Of a stretch of DNA of 7,213 bases, positions 1 through 6,374 are shown piece after piece (within the stretch, counting starts at the first letter, position 1; the number at the start of each line of letters is the position of its first letter). The notes under the pieces are model-generated. The model worked only from the letters and a program-made list of their open reading frames with translations, ran no database searches and had not been told where the DNA came from. Where the stretch lies: positions 1 through 7,213 of the forward strand of contig JAAFHE010000186.1 in assembly GCA_013298265.1 (NCBI GenBank), in the 5' to 3' direction. This DNA comes from Lysobacterales bacterium. GTDB taxonomy: Bacteria; Pseudomonadota; Gammaproteobacteria; Xanthomonadales; Rhodanobacteraceae. The position numbers and the translations under genes are program-made.

Positions 1-2319
1 GTCGACCTGATCCTGGCCTATGCGGAGAACGGCCAGACTGACGGCGCGCGCCCGCTCGACAACGAAGCCTTCTTCGCGCGCCTGGGCCAGCAGATGACCA
101 AGCTGCTCGCCGAAGTCAGCGTCGACGGCTACGTCTATCGCGTCGACCTGCGCCTGCGCCCGTTCGGCAACGCCGGCCGCGTCGCGCTGTCGTTCGCCGC
201 GATGGAGCAGTACTACCAGCGCGAAGGCCGCAACTGGGAACGCTATGCCTGGATCAAGGCGCGGCCCGTCGCCGGCGATCTCGCCGCCGGCAAGCGCCTT
301 TGCGAGACGCTGCGGCCCTTCGTCTACCGGCGCTATCTCGACTACACCGCCTTCGGCGGCCTGCGCGAGATGAAGGCGCTGATCGACGCCGAAGTCGTGC
401 GCAAGGATCTCACCGACAATCTGAAACTCGGTCCCGGCGGCATCCGCGAGATCGAATTCATCGTGCAACTGCTGCAGATGATCCGCGGCGGCCGCGAGCC
501 CAGCCTGCGCGTGCGCGGCCTGCTGCCGGCGCTGGCCGCTTGTGAACAATTGGGTTTTATGGAAAAAGCGCGCGCGCAGCAGTTGCGCCGCAGCTATCTG
601 TTCCTGCGCCGTGCCGAAAACCGCTTGCAGATGCTGCGCGACGAACAGACCCACGCCTTGCCCGCCGACGCGCAGCTCGTCGAGCGCATCGCTCAGGCGC
701 TGGGTCATGCCGACACCGCCGCCTTCACCGTCGCGCTCGCGCACGAACGCGACGGCGTCGCCGAAGAATTCCGCAACCTGCTCGCGCCGCTCGACAAGGG
801 CGCCACGCCGCTGACGCCGGATAGCTGGCTGCAACTGTGGCGCAACCTCGACCGTGACGACGGCAACGCCAGCGAGCTGGCCGCGGCCGGTTTCGTGCCC
901 GCCGAGCCCGTGCGTGACGCACTGCTTGGCCTCGTGCGCTCGCCCGCCGTGCGCAGCATGGCCAGCGGCTCGCGCGAACGCTTCGACCGCCTGATGCCGC
1001 AACTGCTGCAGGCCGCCGCCGCGAGCCGCGCACCGGCGGCCTGCCTCGAACGCCTCGTGCGTCTGCTGCACGCGATCGTGCGGCGCGCGGCCTATCTGGT
1101 GCTGCTCGACGAACAGATCGGTGCGCGCAAGCGCCTGATCGCGCTGTTCGCCGACAGCGCGTGGCTGGCCGAGCGCGTCATCGCGCATCCGCTACTGATC
1201 GACGACCTGTTCGACCCGCGCCTTGATGCCGTGCCGGTCGACCGCGGCGCGATCGAATCGGAAATCGCACGCCGCGTCGCGACCCTCGATGCGGGTGACG
1301 CCGAAGCCGAGATCGAACTGCTGCAGGAGATCAAGCACAGCCTCGGCTTTCGCCTGGGCCTCGCCTTCCTCGGCAAGCGCGCCGACGCGGTCGATACGTC
1401 GCGCCGCCTCGCCGTGCTCGCCGAAACCCTGGTCGCGACCGTGCTTGCCCACGCCGAGCGCGATGCGATGCGGCAGCACGGCAAACTGCCCGGCCACCTC
1501 GGCAGCGGCAGCGGACTGGCCATCGTCGGCTACGGTTCGCTCGGCGCCGCGGAGCTGGGCTTCGCCTCCGATCTCGATCTGGTCTTTCTCTACGACGAAG
1601 CGCTGGGTCAGGTCGACAGCGACGGCGCCAAACCGCTGGACGGCCAGCGCTATTACGCGCGCATCGCCCAGCGCGTCGTACACCTGCTCACCACGATGAC
1701 ACGCGCCGGCCGGCTCTACGAAGTCGACGTGCGCCTGCGCCCCGACGGCGGCAAGGGATTGCTCGTCACCAGCGTGCAGGGCTTCGCCGACTACCAGCGC
1801 GAACGCGCCTGGACCTGGGAACACCAGGCGCTGGTGCGATCACGCCTGCTCGCCGGCGACAGCACCCTCGCGCGCCGCTTCGCCAGCGCCCGCGCCGCCG
1901 TGCTCGGCCTGCCGCGCGAAACGGACGCGGTGTCCGAACACGTTGCCACGATGCGCGCGCGCTGGCGCGCCGAACGTGACCGTTCCACGCCCGACGAACT
2001 GGACATCAAGCAAGGCGCCGGCGCGCTGCTCGATATCGAATTCCTGCTGCAGGCCCTGGTACTGGCCCACGCCGCGCGCATTCCCGCGCTGCTCGAATCC
2101 AGCAACAGCGCAAACCTGATCCGCATCGCTGCCGCGCATGCACTGCTATCCGAGGAACAGGCCAGCCTGCTGGCCCGCGCGCATGCGACGCTGCTCGACG
2201 CTGCACTGACCTGCACGCTGGACGCGCGGCCGCGCATCGCACGCCGGAGCGACGTGCTGGATGTCGCGGTGGCCGATGTGCTGGAAGTGGCGCGTGCGTT
2301 GGGGTTGGCGTTTGGGTGA
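1..2319 (+). CDS. glnE: Bifunctional glutamine synthetase adenylyltransferase/deadenylase, 5'-truncated by window edge
   Basis: Cytoplasmic enzyme that adenylylates (inactivates) and deadenylylates (reactivates) glutamine synthetase in response to glutamine and PII signals. The reading frame is open from base 1, giving 772 visible codons; the family is usually about 930-990 residues, so the N-terminus is missing. The window opens at VDLI, the end of the SDVDLI catalytic motif of the N-terminal deadenylase domain. That domain continues with RLRPFG (residues 51-56) and GPGGIREIEF (144-153). A helical linker follows. The C-terminal adenylyltransferase domain shows GYGSLGAAELG (510-520), the paired aspartates D524 and D526 in SDLDLVF, RLRPDG (578-583) and a GAGALLDIEF motif (672-681). 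Two nucleotidyltransferase domains in this order identify GlnE firmly. The ATG at base 94 is internal, not the start. Base composition is very GC-rich (45 of 60 bases in a hand-counted sample at 961-1020). Confidence 0.97.
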   Translation, partial: VDLILAYAENGQTDGARPLDNEAFFARLGQQMTKLLAEVSVDGYVYRVDLRLRPFGNAGRVALSFAAMEQYYQREGRNWERYAWIKARPVAGDLAAGKRLCETLRPFVYRRYLDYTAFGGLREMKALIDAEVVRKDLTDNLKLGPGGIREIEFIVQLLQMIRGGREPSLRVRGLLPALAACEQLGFMEKARAQQLRRSYLFLRRAENRLQMLRDEQTHALPADAQLVERIAQALGHADTAAFTVALAHERDGVAEEFRNLLAPLDKGATPLTPDSWLQLWRNLDRDDGNASELAAAGFVPAEPVRDALLGLVRSPAVRSMASGSRERFDRLMPQLLQAAAASRAPAACLERLVRLLHAIVRRAAYLVLLDEQIGARKRLIALFADSAWLAERVIAHPLLIDDLFDPRLDAVPVDRGAIESEIARRVATLDAGDAEAEIELLQEIKHSLGFRLGLAFLGKRADAVDTSRRLAVLAETLVATVLAHAERDAMRQHGKLPGHLGSGSGLAIVGYGSLGAAELGFASDLDLVFLYDEALGQVDSDGAKPLDGQRYYARIAQRVVHLLTTMTRAGRLYEVDVRLRPDGGKGLLVTSVQGFADYQRERAWTWEHQALVRSRLLAGDSTLARRFASARAAVLGLPRETDAVSEHVATMRARWRAERDRSTPDELDIKQGAGALLDIEFLLQALVLAHAARIPALLESSNSANLIRIAAAHALLSEEQASLLARAHATLLDAALTCTLDARPRIARRSDVLDVAVADVLEVARALGLAFG

Positions 2320-2330
2320 TCGGCCCCGCA

Positions 2331-2359
2331 TGCCGGCGCTGCGCGGGCGACACTAGAAT
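2331..2359 (+). promoter_or_regulatory. Possible sigma-70-like promoter after glnE
   Basis: TAGAAT at 2354-2359 matches the -10 consensus TATAAT at four of six positions. At a 17-bp spacing the -35 position is TGCCGG (2331-2336), a poor match to TTGACA. It lies 35 bp after the glnE stop and would start a transcript near 2366, leaving a leader of about 245 nt before the ATPase gene. It may drive the ATPase operon, or be the older promoter of whatever once followed glnE. Weak evidence, based on one hexamer. Confidence 0.25.
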
Positions 2360-2467
2360 ACGAACACGCGGTGATCCGGATGACGCTGCTGACTCTATGC
2401 GTGGCGCTCGATGAGCGGCTCTCGAGATGGCTGGCCCATCTGAATTTTTGAAGTTCGGGAAACTCGC

Positions 2468-2605
2468 ATGAAACCAGTGGCCTGCGGATTGCTGCCGCGA
2501 TGGCTTGTGCACTACCCTGCCTTTGTCCGGCGCTTAACGGCTAGTGGTGAACGTCGCCGGGGCAATACACTCCGCCTCGCGCGAATCGCAGCGAGCAGGA
2601 GCTAG
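2468..2605 (+). CDS. Candidate 45-codon small ORF upstream of the ATPase gene
   Basis: ATG at 2468 is preceded by GGGA (2457-2460) at 7-nt spacing and reads 45 codons to TAG at 2603-2605, only 5 nt before the ATPase ATG. The product would begin MKPVACGLLPRW, with a mixed hydrophobic first half and an arginine-rich second half. It has no motif, membrane helix or signal peptide that I recognise. Its stop lies inside the region a ribosome would occupy at the next start, so translating it could couple to or modulate ATPase expression. A chance open frame in 291 bp of moderately GC-rich DNA is equally plausible. Confidence 0.22.
   Translation: MKPVACGLLPRWLVHYPAFVRRLTASGERRRGNTLRLARIAASRS
2597..2601 (+). 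promoter_or_regulatory. Shine-Dalgarno of the ATPase gene
   Basis: AGGAG lies 9 nt before the ATG at 2611 and supports that start. A second GGAG at 2621-2624 sits 10 nt before the in-frame ATG at 2635, so a protein eight residues shorter is a real alternative. The conserved fold begins only at about residue 20, so either start gives a complete ATPase. Confidence 0.6.
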
Positions 2606-2610
2606 AAAGT

Positions 2611-3765
2611 ATGTTTTCGCGGAGTGCTCTTGAGATGCAGATACACGACCATTCCCCGCGCCTGAAAGGCCGTATTGCCGAAATCAGCGTAGAAGGGTTT
2701 CGCAGCCTTGAACGAGTCGAAAATCTGAAGTTGCTGCCACTGACTGTGCTCATTGGCGCCAACGGTGTCGGTAAATCCAGCTTCATACGATTCTTCGAAA
2801 TGCTTGGCTGGATGATGCGCGCGCAGAAGCTGCAGGAGTTCGTACTACGGCAGGGCGGAGGCGACGATCAGTTCTTCATGGGATCGCGCCGCACTCCGCA
2901 AATCAAGGCGCATATCCGTATCGAGACTGACTTGGGTTTGAACGACTACCGGTTCGGCCTGGCTCATCTTTCTGCCGGCGACCGCGTGATGATCATTGAC
3001 GAGGCATATCGATTCTCGGCAAGCGCCAAGCCTGGCGAGGCCCGTTGGACCGCGCTGGGCGGCCCCAGTGCCGAATCGCTGTTGCCGCAGCAGGTGAACA
3101 AGACCGCTAAAACCATCTTTGGTCTGATGCGGGAATGCACTACGTATCAGTTTCACGATACGTCGGCCAATGCCAATCTCCACAAGAGCTGGGATACTTC
3201 CGACTGCGTGCGTCTGCGTTCTGACGGTGGGAACCTCGCGGCCATACTGCTCGAATTGCGAACCAACGCGCTCGCACGCTATTCGCAGATCGTTCGCCAG
3301 ATTCAACGTGTTTTTCCAACGTTTTCGGATTTCGTGCTCGAGCCCATTGCCGGCAAGGTGCTGCTGCGCTGGAAGGGCAGTCATAGTGACAAGGTGTTCG
3401 GTGCACATCTCACATCCGACGGTTCGCTGAGACTGTTCTGCCTGCTCACGCTGCTGAGCCTGCCCGACGAACGCTTGCCCGATGTGCTGTTCTTTGACGA
3501 GCCTGAACTTGGCTTGCACCCTCATGCAATTACCCTGGTTTCGGAAATGATGAAGCGTGTCGCGCAAGTCAAGCAGGTTTTCATCGCAACACAGTCGCCC
3601 TATATGGTGGACTGCTTCGATCTAGAAAACTTGATCGTGGCGAATAGCAGCAATGGGGCGACAACATTGCGTAATTTGCCAAGGGTCAAGTATCAGGAAT
3701 GGCTGGATGACGATTACCTGCTATCGGATATCTGGCTGAAAGCGCCAGTCGGCGCAGTTCCATGA
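2611..3765 (+). CDS. AAA_21/RecF-type ABC ATPase, partner of a DUF4276 protein (candidate defence ATPase)
   Basis: Cytoplasmic SMC/RecF-like ATPase of 384 residues, expected to dimerise around ATP and control its partner. Visible motifs: Walker A GANGVGKS (residues 49-56); a GGGDDQFFMGSR stretch (82-93) and FHDTS (181-185) with LRSDGGNL (202-209), which I recall as typical of AAA_21 ATPases of this subgroup; ABC signature region SDGSLRL (269-275); Walker B LFFDEPELGLHP (293-304) with D296 and catalytic E297; and switch region ATQSP (326-330), with Gln328 where many ABC ATPases have His. There is no long coiled coil, transmembrane helix or fused nuclease domain, so catalysis on nucleic acid must come from the partner. 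The stop overlaps the start of the next gene in ATGA, indicating one operon with translational coupling. Composition is lower in GC than glnE (34 of 60 bases at 2881-2940). The ATPase class is firm; the defence role is inferred. Confidence 0.9.
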   Translation: MFSRSALEMQIHDHSPRLKGRIAEISVEGFRSLERVENLKLLPLTVLIGANGVGKSSFIRFFEMLGWMMRAQKLQEFVLRQGGGDDQFFMGSRRTPQIKAHIRIETDLGLNDYRFGLAHLSAGDRVMIIDEAYRFSASAKPGEARWTALGGPSAESLLPQQVNKTAKTIFGLMRECTTYQFHDTSANANLHKSWDTSDCVRLRSDGGNLAAILLELRTNALARYSQIVRQIQRVFPTFSDFVLEPIAGKVLLRWKGSHSDKVFGAHLTSDGSLRLFCLLTLLSLPDERLPDVLFFDEPELGLHPHAITLVSEMMKRVAQVKQVFIATQSPYMVDCFDLENLIVANSSNGATTLRNLPRVKYQEWLDDDYLLSDIWLKAPVGAVP

Positions 3766-4430
3766 TCCGGATCTGCATCGTCTGTGAAGGTCAGACGGAA
3801 GTCGAGTTCATCCTCCGGTGTGTCACGCCGCATCTGATGGACTATCAGATTAGCGCCTATCCAAGCCTACTTCGCGCACCCTCCGGGCAGCATCGCGGCG
3901 GCAGGGTGACGGTCGAGCGCCTCGTTAACTTCATGACGCATGAGTACCACCACGCCGATCGCATTACCTCATTGGTGGATTTCTATGGGTTCCAGGACGC
4001 CGCAGACCGCACCAGGCAGCAGCTTGAGCAAGCGATCTTTGACGGCGTGGTAGGCGGCAAGCCAAACGCCGATCCGCGCTATGTCATGCCGTACGTGCAG
4101 ATGCACGAGTTTGAGGCTCTGCTGTTCTCGGACATCGAGCAGTTCCAGTTCGTGCTGGATGGTTGGAACGAGAAAGTTAGGGCTTCGCTAGCCGCAGTCA
4201 AACGGAATTTCGAAACGCCGGAACATATCAACAATAGTCGAGAAACGGCGCCGTCCAAGCGCATACTTGAGATATTCGAACGCCGTTCGTACAACAAAAC
4301 GGAGCACGGCCCGATCATTGCGCAGGAGATCGGTTTGCCTACAATACGTGCGCACTGCCGTCAGTTCGATGCGTGGGTGGCAGCGCTGGAGGCCTGGGGC
4401 CAGCCCAAGAAATTACCGCGTGAGCCTTGA
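3762..4430 (+). CDS. DUF4276 family protein, TOPRIM-like putative nuclease subunit
   Basis: A 222-residue soluble protein that fits the DUF4276 family over its whole length. The N-terminus has a beta strand followed by CEGQTE (residues 8-13), the EGxTE signature shared with RloB-like and other TOPRIM-type proteins, where the glutamates help bind metal. Further family-like blocks: SLVDFYGF (70-77) with D73 as candidate second acidic site, HEFEALLFSD (115-124), PEHIN...TAPSKRI (153-168), YNKTEHG (177-183) and a C-terminal IGLPTIRAHCRQFDAW (190-205). The start overlaps the ATPase stop as ATGA with no clear Shine-Dalgarno, so translation probably depends on the upstream gene. Composition is low in GC for this window (30 of 60 bases at 4201-4260). 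Likely role: effector of the ATPase pair, perhaps cutting or nicking nucleic acid in a phage response. The family assignment is strong; the nuclease activity is inferred from the motif only. Confidence 0.88.
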   Translation: MIRICIVCEGQTEVEFILRCVTPHLMDYQISAYPSLLRAPSGQHRGGRVTVERLVNFMTHEYHHADRITSLVDFYGFQDAADRTRQQLEQAIFDGVVGGKPNADPRYVMPYVQMHEFEALLFSDIEQFQFVLDGWNEKVRASLAAVKRNFETPEHINNSRETAPSKRILEIFERRSYNKTEHGPIIAQEIGLPTIRAHCRQFDAWVAALEAWGQPKKLPREP

Positions 4431-4580
4431 CGTTGCCGGTAGATGCCGCCTTGAAGAACGGAACGATCGTGTTCCTTGATCATCCGAATACGCAATTCGT
4501 GGATCGGCGCGACGGAATTTGAACGAAGCGAAGGAAGGAAGTGCACGGCGCGCACTGCACACAGGACTAACTTCATCCGC
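4431..4580. other. Convergent intergenic region with two short hairpins
   Basis: A 150-bp gap between the end of the DUF4276 gene and the end of the oppositely oriented amine oxidase gene. It holds GGAAC (4460-4464) facing GTTCC (4471-4475) across a 6-nt loop, and AGTGC (4540-4544) facing GCACT (4552-4556) across a 7-nt loop. Transcription from both sides must end about here, but neither hairpin has a T-run on either strand, so neither is called as an intrinsic terminator. It probably contains the right boundary of the low-GC block. Confidence 0.5.
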
Positions 4581-6254
4581 TCACCGCCCAATCGGATTCG
4601 CCCCGCCATCCCCATCCGCCACCCACGCCTTCACCCCGAAATACGTCGTCAACACGATATCCGCCGAGCGCAGCGCACCGTTGACCCAGCCTTGCTGATC
4701 CGAATACGCCTCGCCACAGATATACAAAGCGAGATTTTCATAAGGCCGCGCTAGCTGCGGAATCACCGCGCGATCGTCCGCGCCGCGTGCCCACTGGTGG
4801 TAGGCGTAGCCGAAGAATTCGCTGTCGCCCCAGCGGCGGTAGCTGGTCAACACGGGCTGCGGCACGGTGAAGGTCGCGAACACGTCCTGGAGCTGCCGGC
4901 GCATTTCGTCGACCACGGCCTGTGACGCGGCGAACAGCACCTGCGGCACTTCGCTGTCGTAGTGCTGTTGCAGCGGGGACGTGAAGGTCGGACCGATTTC
5001 CTGCAGCTCCCGCCAGAAATCCGCGTTGTTGAAATCGCAGTACAGGGTCAGCGCGGCTGGTCCGGTGCTCGACGTGCCGGCGATCGGATCGAAGACGTAG
5101 AACGAATCGGCCGGCAGATCTGTGAACGAGGGGCCGTCGGCGATCGGCGCGCGATTCGTGCTGCCGTCGCGCCACCAGGCATTGTCGAAATACAGGTTGA
5201 CCTTGGTCAGCACCATGCCCACGGCCGCCTCGAGATTGCGCTGCAGCCGCGCGTACGCCTCACCATCGCCGGCGAGGAGCGGCGAGGCCGTGGTGAGTGT
5301 CTGCAACGCGTTCTTCGGCAGCGCGAGGATCACACGATCGGCGCTGATGTGGCCGTGCTGCGGCGCATCCGGATAGACGCCCGGCGTCGACTGCCAGCGC
5401 GCGCCGATCCGCTTGTCGGCCGCGGCCTCGAGCGTCACGACCGTGGCACCGATGGTGATCGACGCCTTGCGGTTGATCTGTGCCACCAGCGCATCGATCA
5501 GCGTGCTGAAACCCTGGTCGAAGGCGTGGAATTTCGGGTCGCTCGGGAAATCCAGCAGGATCTGCAACGCGTCGCCGGCGTTGGAGCTCGAATGGAACGG
5601 CCCGGCGAAGCCGAGCACGTCGCTGAGCATCGCGATGCATTCCTGCGAATAGCCGTAGCGGCGCAGCAGCGACCACAGGCCCCAGGCATTGAGCGGTGTG
5701 CCGTCGTAGTGGAAGGCGTTGCGGAAACGCTGCCAGAACTCCGGCGTCGGATTGGCCGGCGGATCGCAGCGGTTCTGCGCGAGGATGGCGCGATAGACGC
5801 TGTCGATTAGCTGGCCCGGACTCAGGCCCTGCTCGCGTACATCGAGCGTATACAACTGACTCCAGATCGCATTGCCGTTCGCCGCGGCCTCGCCGACGGT
5901 GAAGCTGTGGCCGCGCACGTAGTAGCGGTTGTTCGCAGCGCCCATGCCGAACGGCACGATGTGCGAATCCAGGTTCAGCCGGTGCGCGAGTTCCATCAGC
6001 TCCTGCATCTGGAAGTTGAAGCGCATACCGCCTTCTTCATCCTTGGCCTCGACCGGCTTGCCGCTGTCGTCGAGGATCACGACGCGATCGGTATCCAGGC
6101 GGCCGCCGACGCGGCCGTCCTTCTCGACGATGGCGATCTTCAGGCCCGGCTGTTCATCGAGCAGGCGATAGGCGCAATACAGGCCGGATACGCCGCCACC
6201 GACGATCAGCACATCGACGTGTTTGGGCGGACAGACAAAGGCAGCGAGGCTCAT
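4581..6254 (-). CDS. FAD-dependent amine oxidase-family oxidoreductase
   Basis: A complete 557-residue flavoprotein of the amine oxidase superfamily (monoamine oxidase, L-amino-acid oxidase and relatives), which oxidise amines or related substrates with FAD. The N-terminal Rossmann motif is VLIVGGGVSG (residues 15-24), followed by E44, which would bind the FAD ribose, and GRVGGR (47-52), the second dinucleotide-binding signature. The C-terminal FAD contact is GEAYSDQQGWVNGAL (514-528). I see no monoamine-oxidase cysteine motif for covalent FAD attachment. No signal peptide, Tat motif or membrane helix is evident, so it is probably cytoplasmic. The ATG at 6254 places the Rossmann fold 12 residues in, normal for the family; GGGA 9 nt upstream is a modest ribosome binding site. 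It follows a di-haem cytochrome gene on the same strand after 120 bp. The substrate cannot be told from sequence. Confidence 0.9.
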   Translation of the reverse strand: MSLAAFVCPPKHVDVLIVGGGVSGLYCAYRLLDEQPGLKIAIVEKDGRVGGRLDTDRVVILDDSGKPVEAKDEEGGMRFNFQMQELMELAHRLNLDSHIVPFGMGAANNRYYVRGHSFTVGEAAANGNAIWSQLYTLDVREQGLSPGQLIDSVYRAILAQNRCDPPANPTPEFWQRFRNAFHYDGTPLNAWGLWSLLRRYGYSQECIAMLSDVLGFAGPFHSSSNAGDALQILLDFPSDPKFHAFDQGFSTLIDALVAQINRKASITIGATVVTLEAAADKRIGARWQSTPGVYPDAPQHGHISADRVILALPKNALQTLTTASPLLAGDGEAYARLQRNLEAAVGMVLTKVNLYFDNAWWRDGSTNRAPIADGPSFTDLPADSFYVFDPIAGTSSTGPAALTLYCDFNNADFWRELQEIGPTFTSPLQQHYDSEVPQVLFAASQAVVDEMRRQLQDVFATFTVPQPVLTSYRRWGDSEFFGYAYHQWARGADDRAVIPQLARPYENLALYICGEAYSDQQGWVNGALRSADIVLTTYFGVKAWVADGDGGANPIGR

Positions 6255-6374
6255 GGCAGCGGTTCCCGATCGTGTTCGGCGCGACGTGGCGGATTCGCGG
6301 CATCGACGCGCGCCGACACCGCGTCGCCCGCTCCGCGAACGGCCAGCGTCCGGGAGCAGGCATAGGCGGGCGTG
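6255..6374 (-). other. Gap between cytochrome and amine oxidase genes
   Basis: A 120-bp GC-rich spacer between two same-strand genes. No convincing promoter hexamers, terminator or conserved small gene was seen. The two ATG triplets on the minus strand (6363-6361 and 6303-6301) are not in frame with the amine oxidase. The spacing allows either read-through or an independent promoter. Confidence 0.45.

Larger units (their letters stand above)
2320..2610. other. Intergenic region between glnE and the ATPase gene
   Basis: A 291-bp stretch with no recognisable conserved gene. It holds a TAGAAT box near its left end, a 23-codon ATG frame at 2380-2451 (also open from a GTG at 2371) that resembles nothing I know, a 45-codon ORF at 2468-2605, and the Shine-Dalgarno of the ATPase gene at its right end. 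GC-rich self-complementary bases just after the glnE stop (CCCGC at 2325-2329, GCGGG at 2343-2347) could fold, but no T-run follows, so I do not call a terminator. This is probably the left boundary of the compositionally distinct block. Confidence 0.6.

Noticed and set aside
94..96. ATG at 94 as the glnE start
   Set aside because: The frame is open to base 1 and the 31 codons before it match the conserved GlnE deadenylase domain starting in its catalytic VDLI motif, so the gene begins outside the window.
1192..1824. 210-codon open frame on the minus strand inside glnE
   Set aside because: It lies fully antisense to well-conserved glnE domains and its translation has no recognisable motif; long antisense frames are common in GC-rich coding DNA.
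2325..2347. GC-rich self-complementary sequence after the glnE stop as a terminator
   Set aside because: The stem is short, the loop is 13 nt, and no T-run follows, so an intrinsic terminator is not supported.
2006..2512. Minus-strand frame spanning the glnE end and the intergenic region
   Set aside because: Mostly antisense to glnE, with low-complexity Arg/Ala/Pro composition and no recognisable domain in the intergenic part.
2576..2595. CTCGC (2576-2580) facing GCGAG (2591-2595) just upstream of the ATPase Shine-Dalgarno
   Set aside because: Only five pairs with a 10-nt loop and not covering the Shine-Dalgarno; too weak to call a regulatory hairpin without folding and conservation data.
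2845..3567. 240-codon minus-strand open frame opposite the ATPase gene
   Set aside because: The opposite strand carries all the expected ATPase motifs; this frame has none and is a shadow.
4962..5810. 282-codon plus-strand open frame inside the amine oxidase gene
   Set aside because: It is antisense to a conserved flavoprotein, arginine- and glutamate-rich in the way GC-rich shadow frames are, and resembles no family I know.
4464..6277. 11-bp direct repeat CGATCGTGTTC at 4464-4474 and 6267-6277, flanking the amine oxidase gene
   Set aside because: Several 11-base matches are expected by chance in a window this size, and the positions do not match the low-GC block, so it is not evidence of an attachment site or target duplication.
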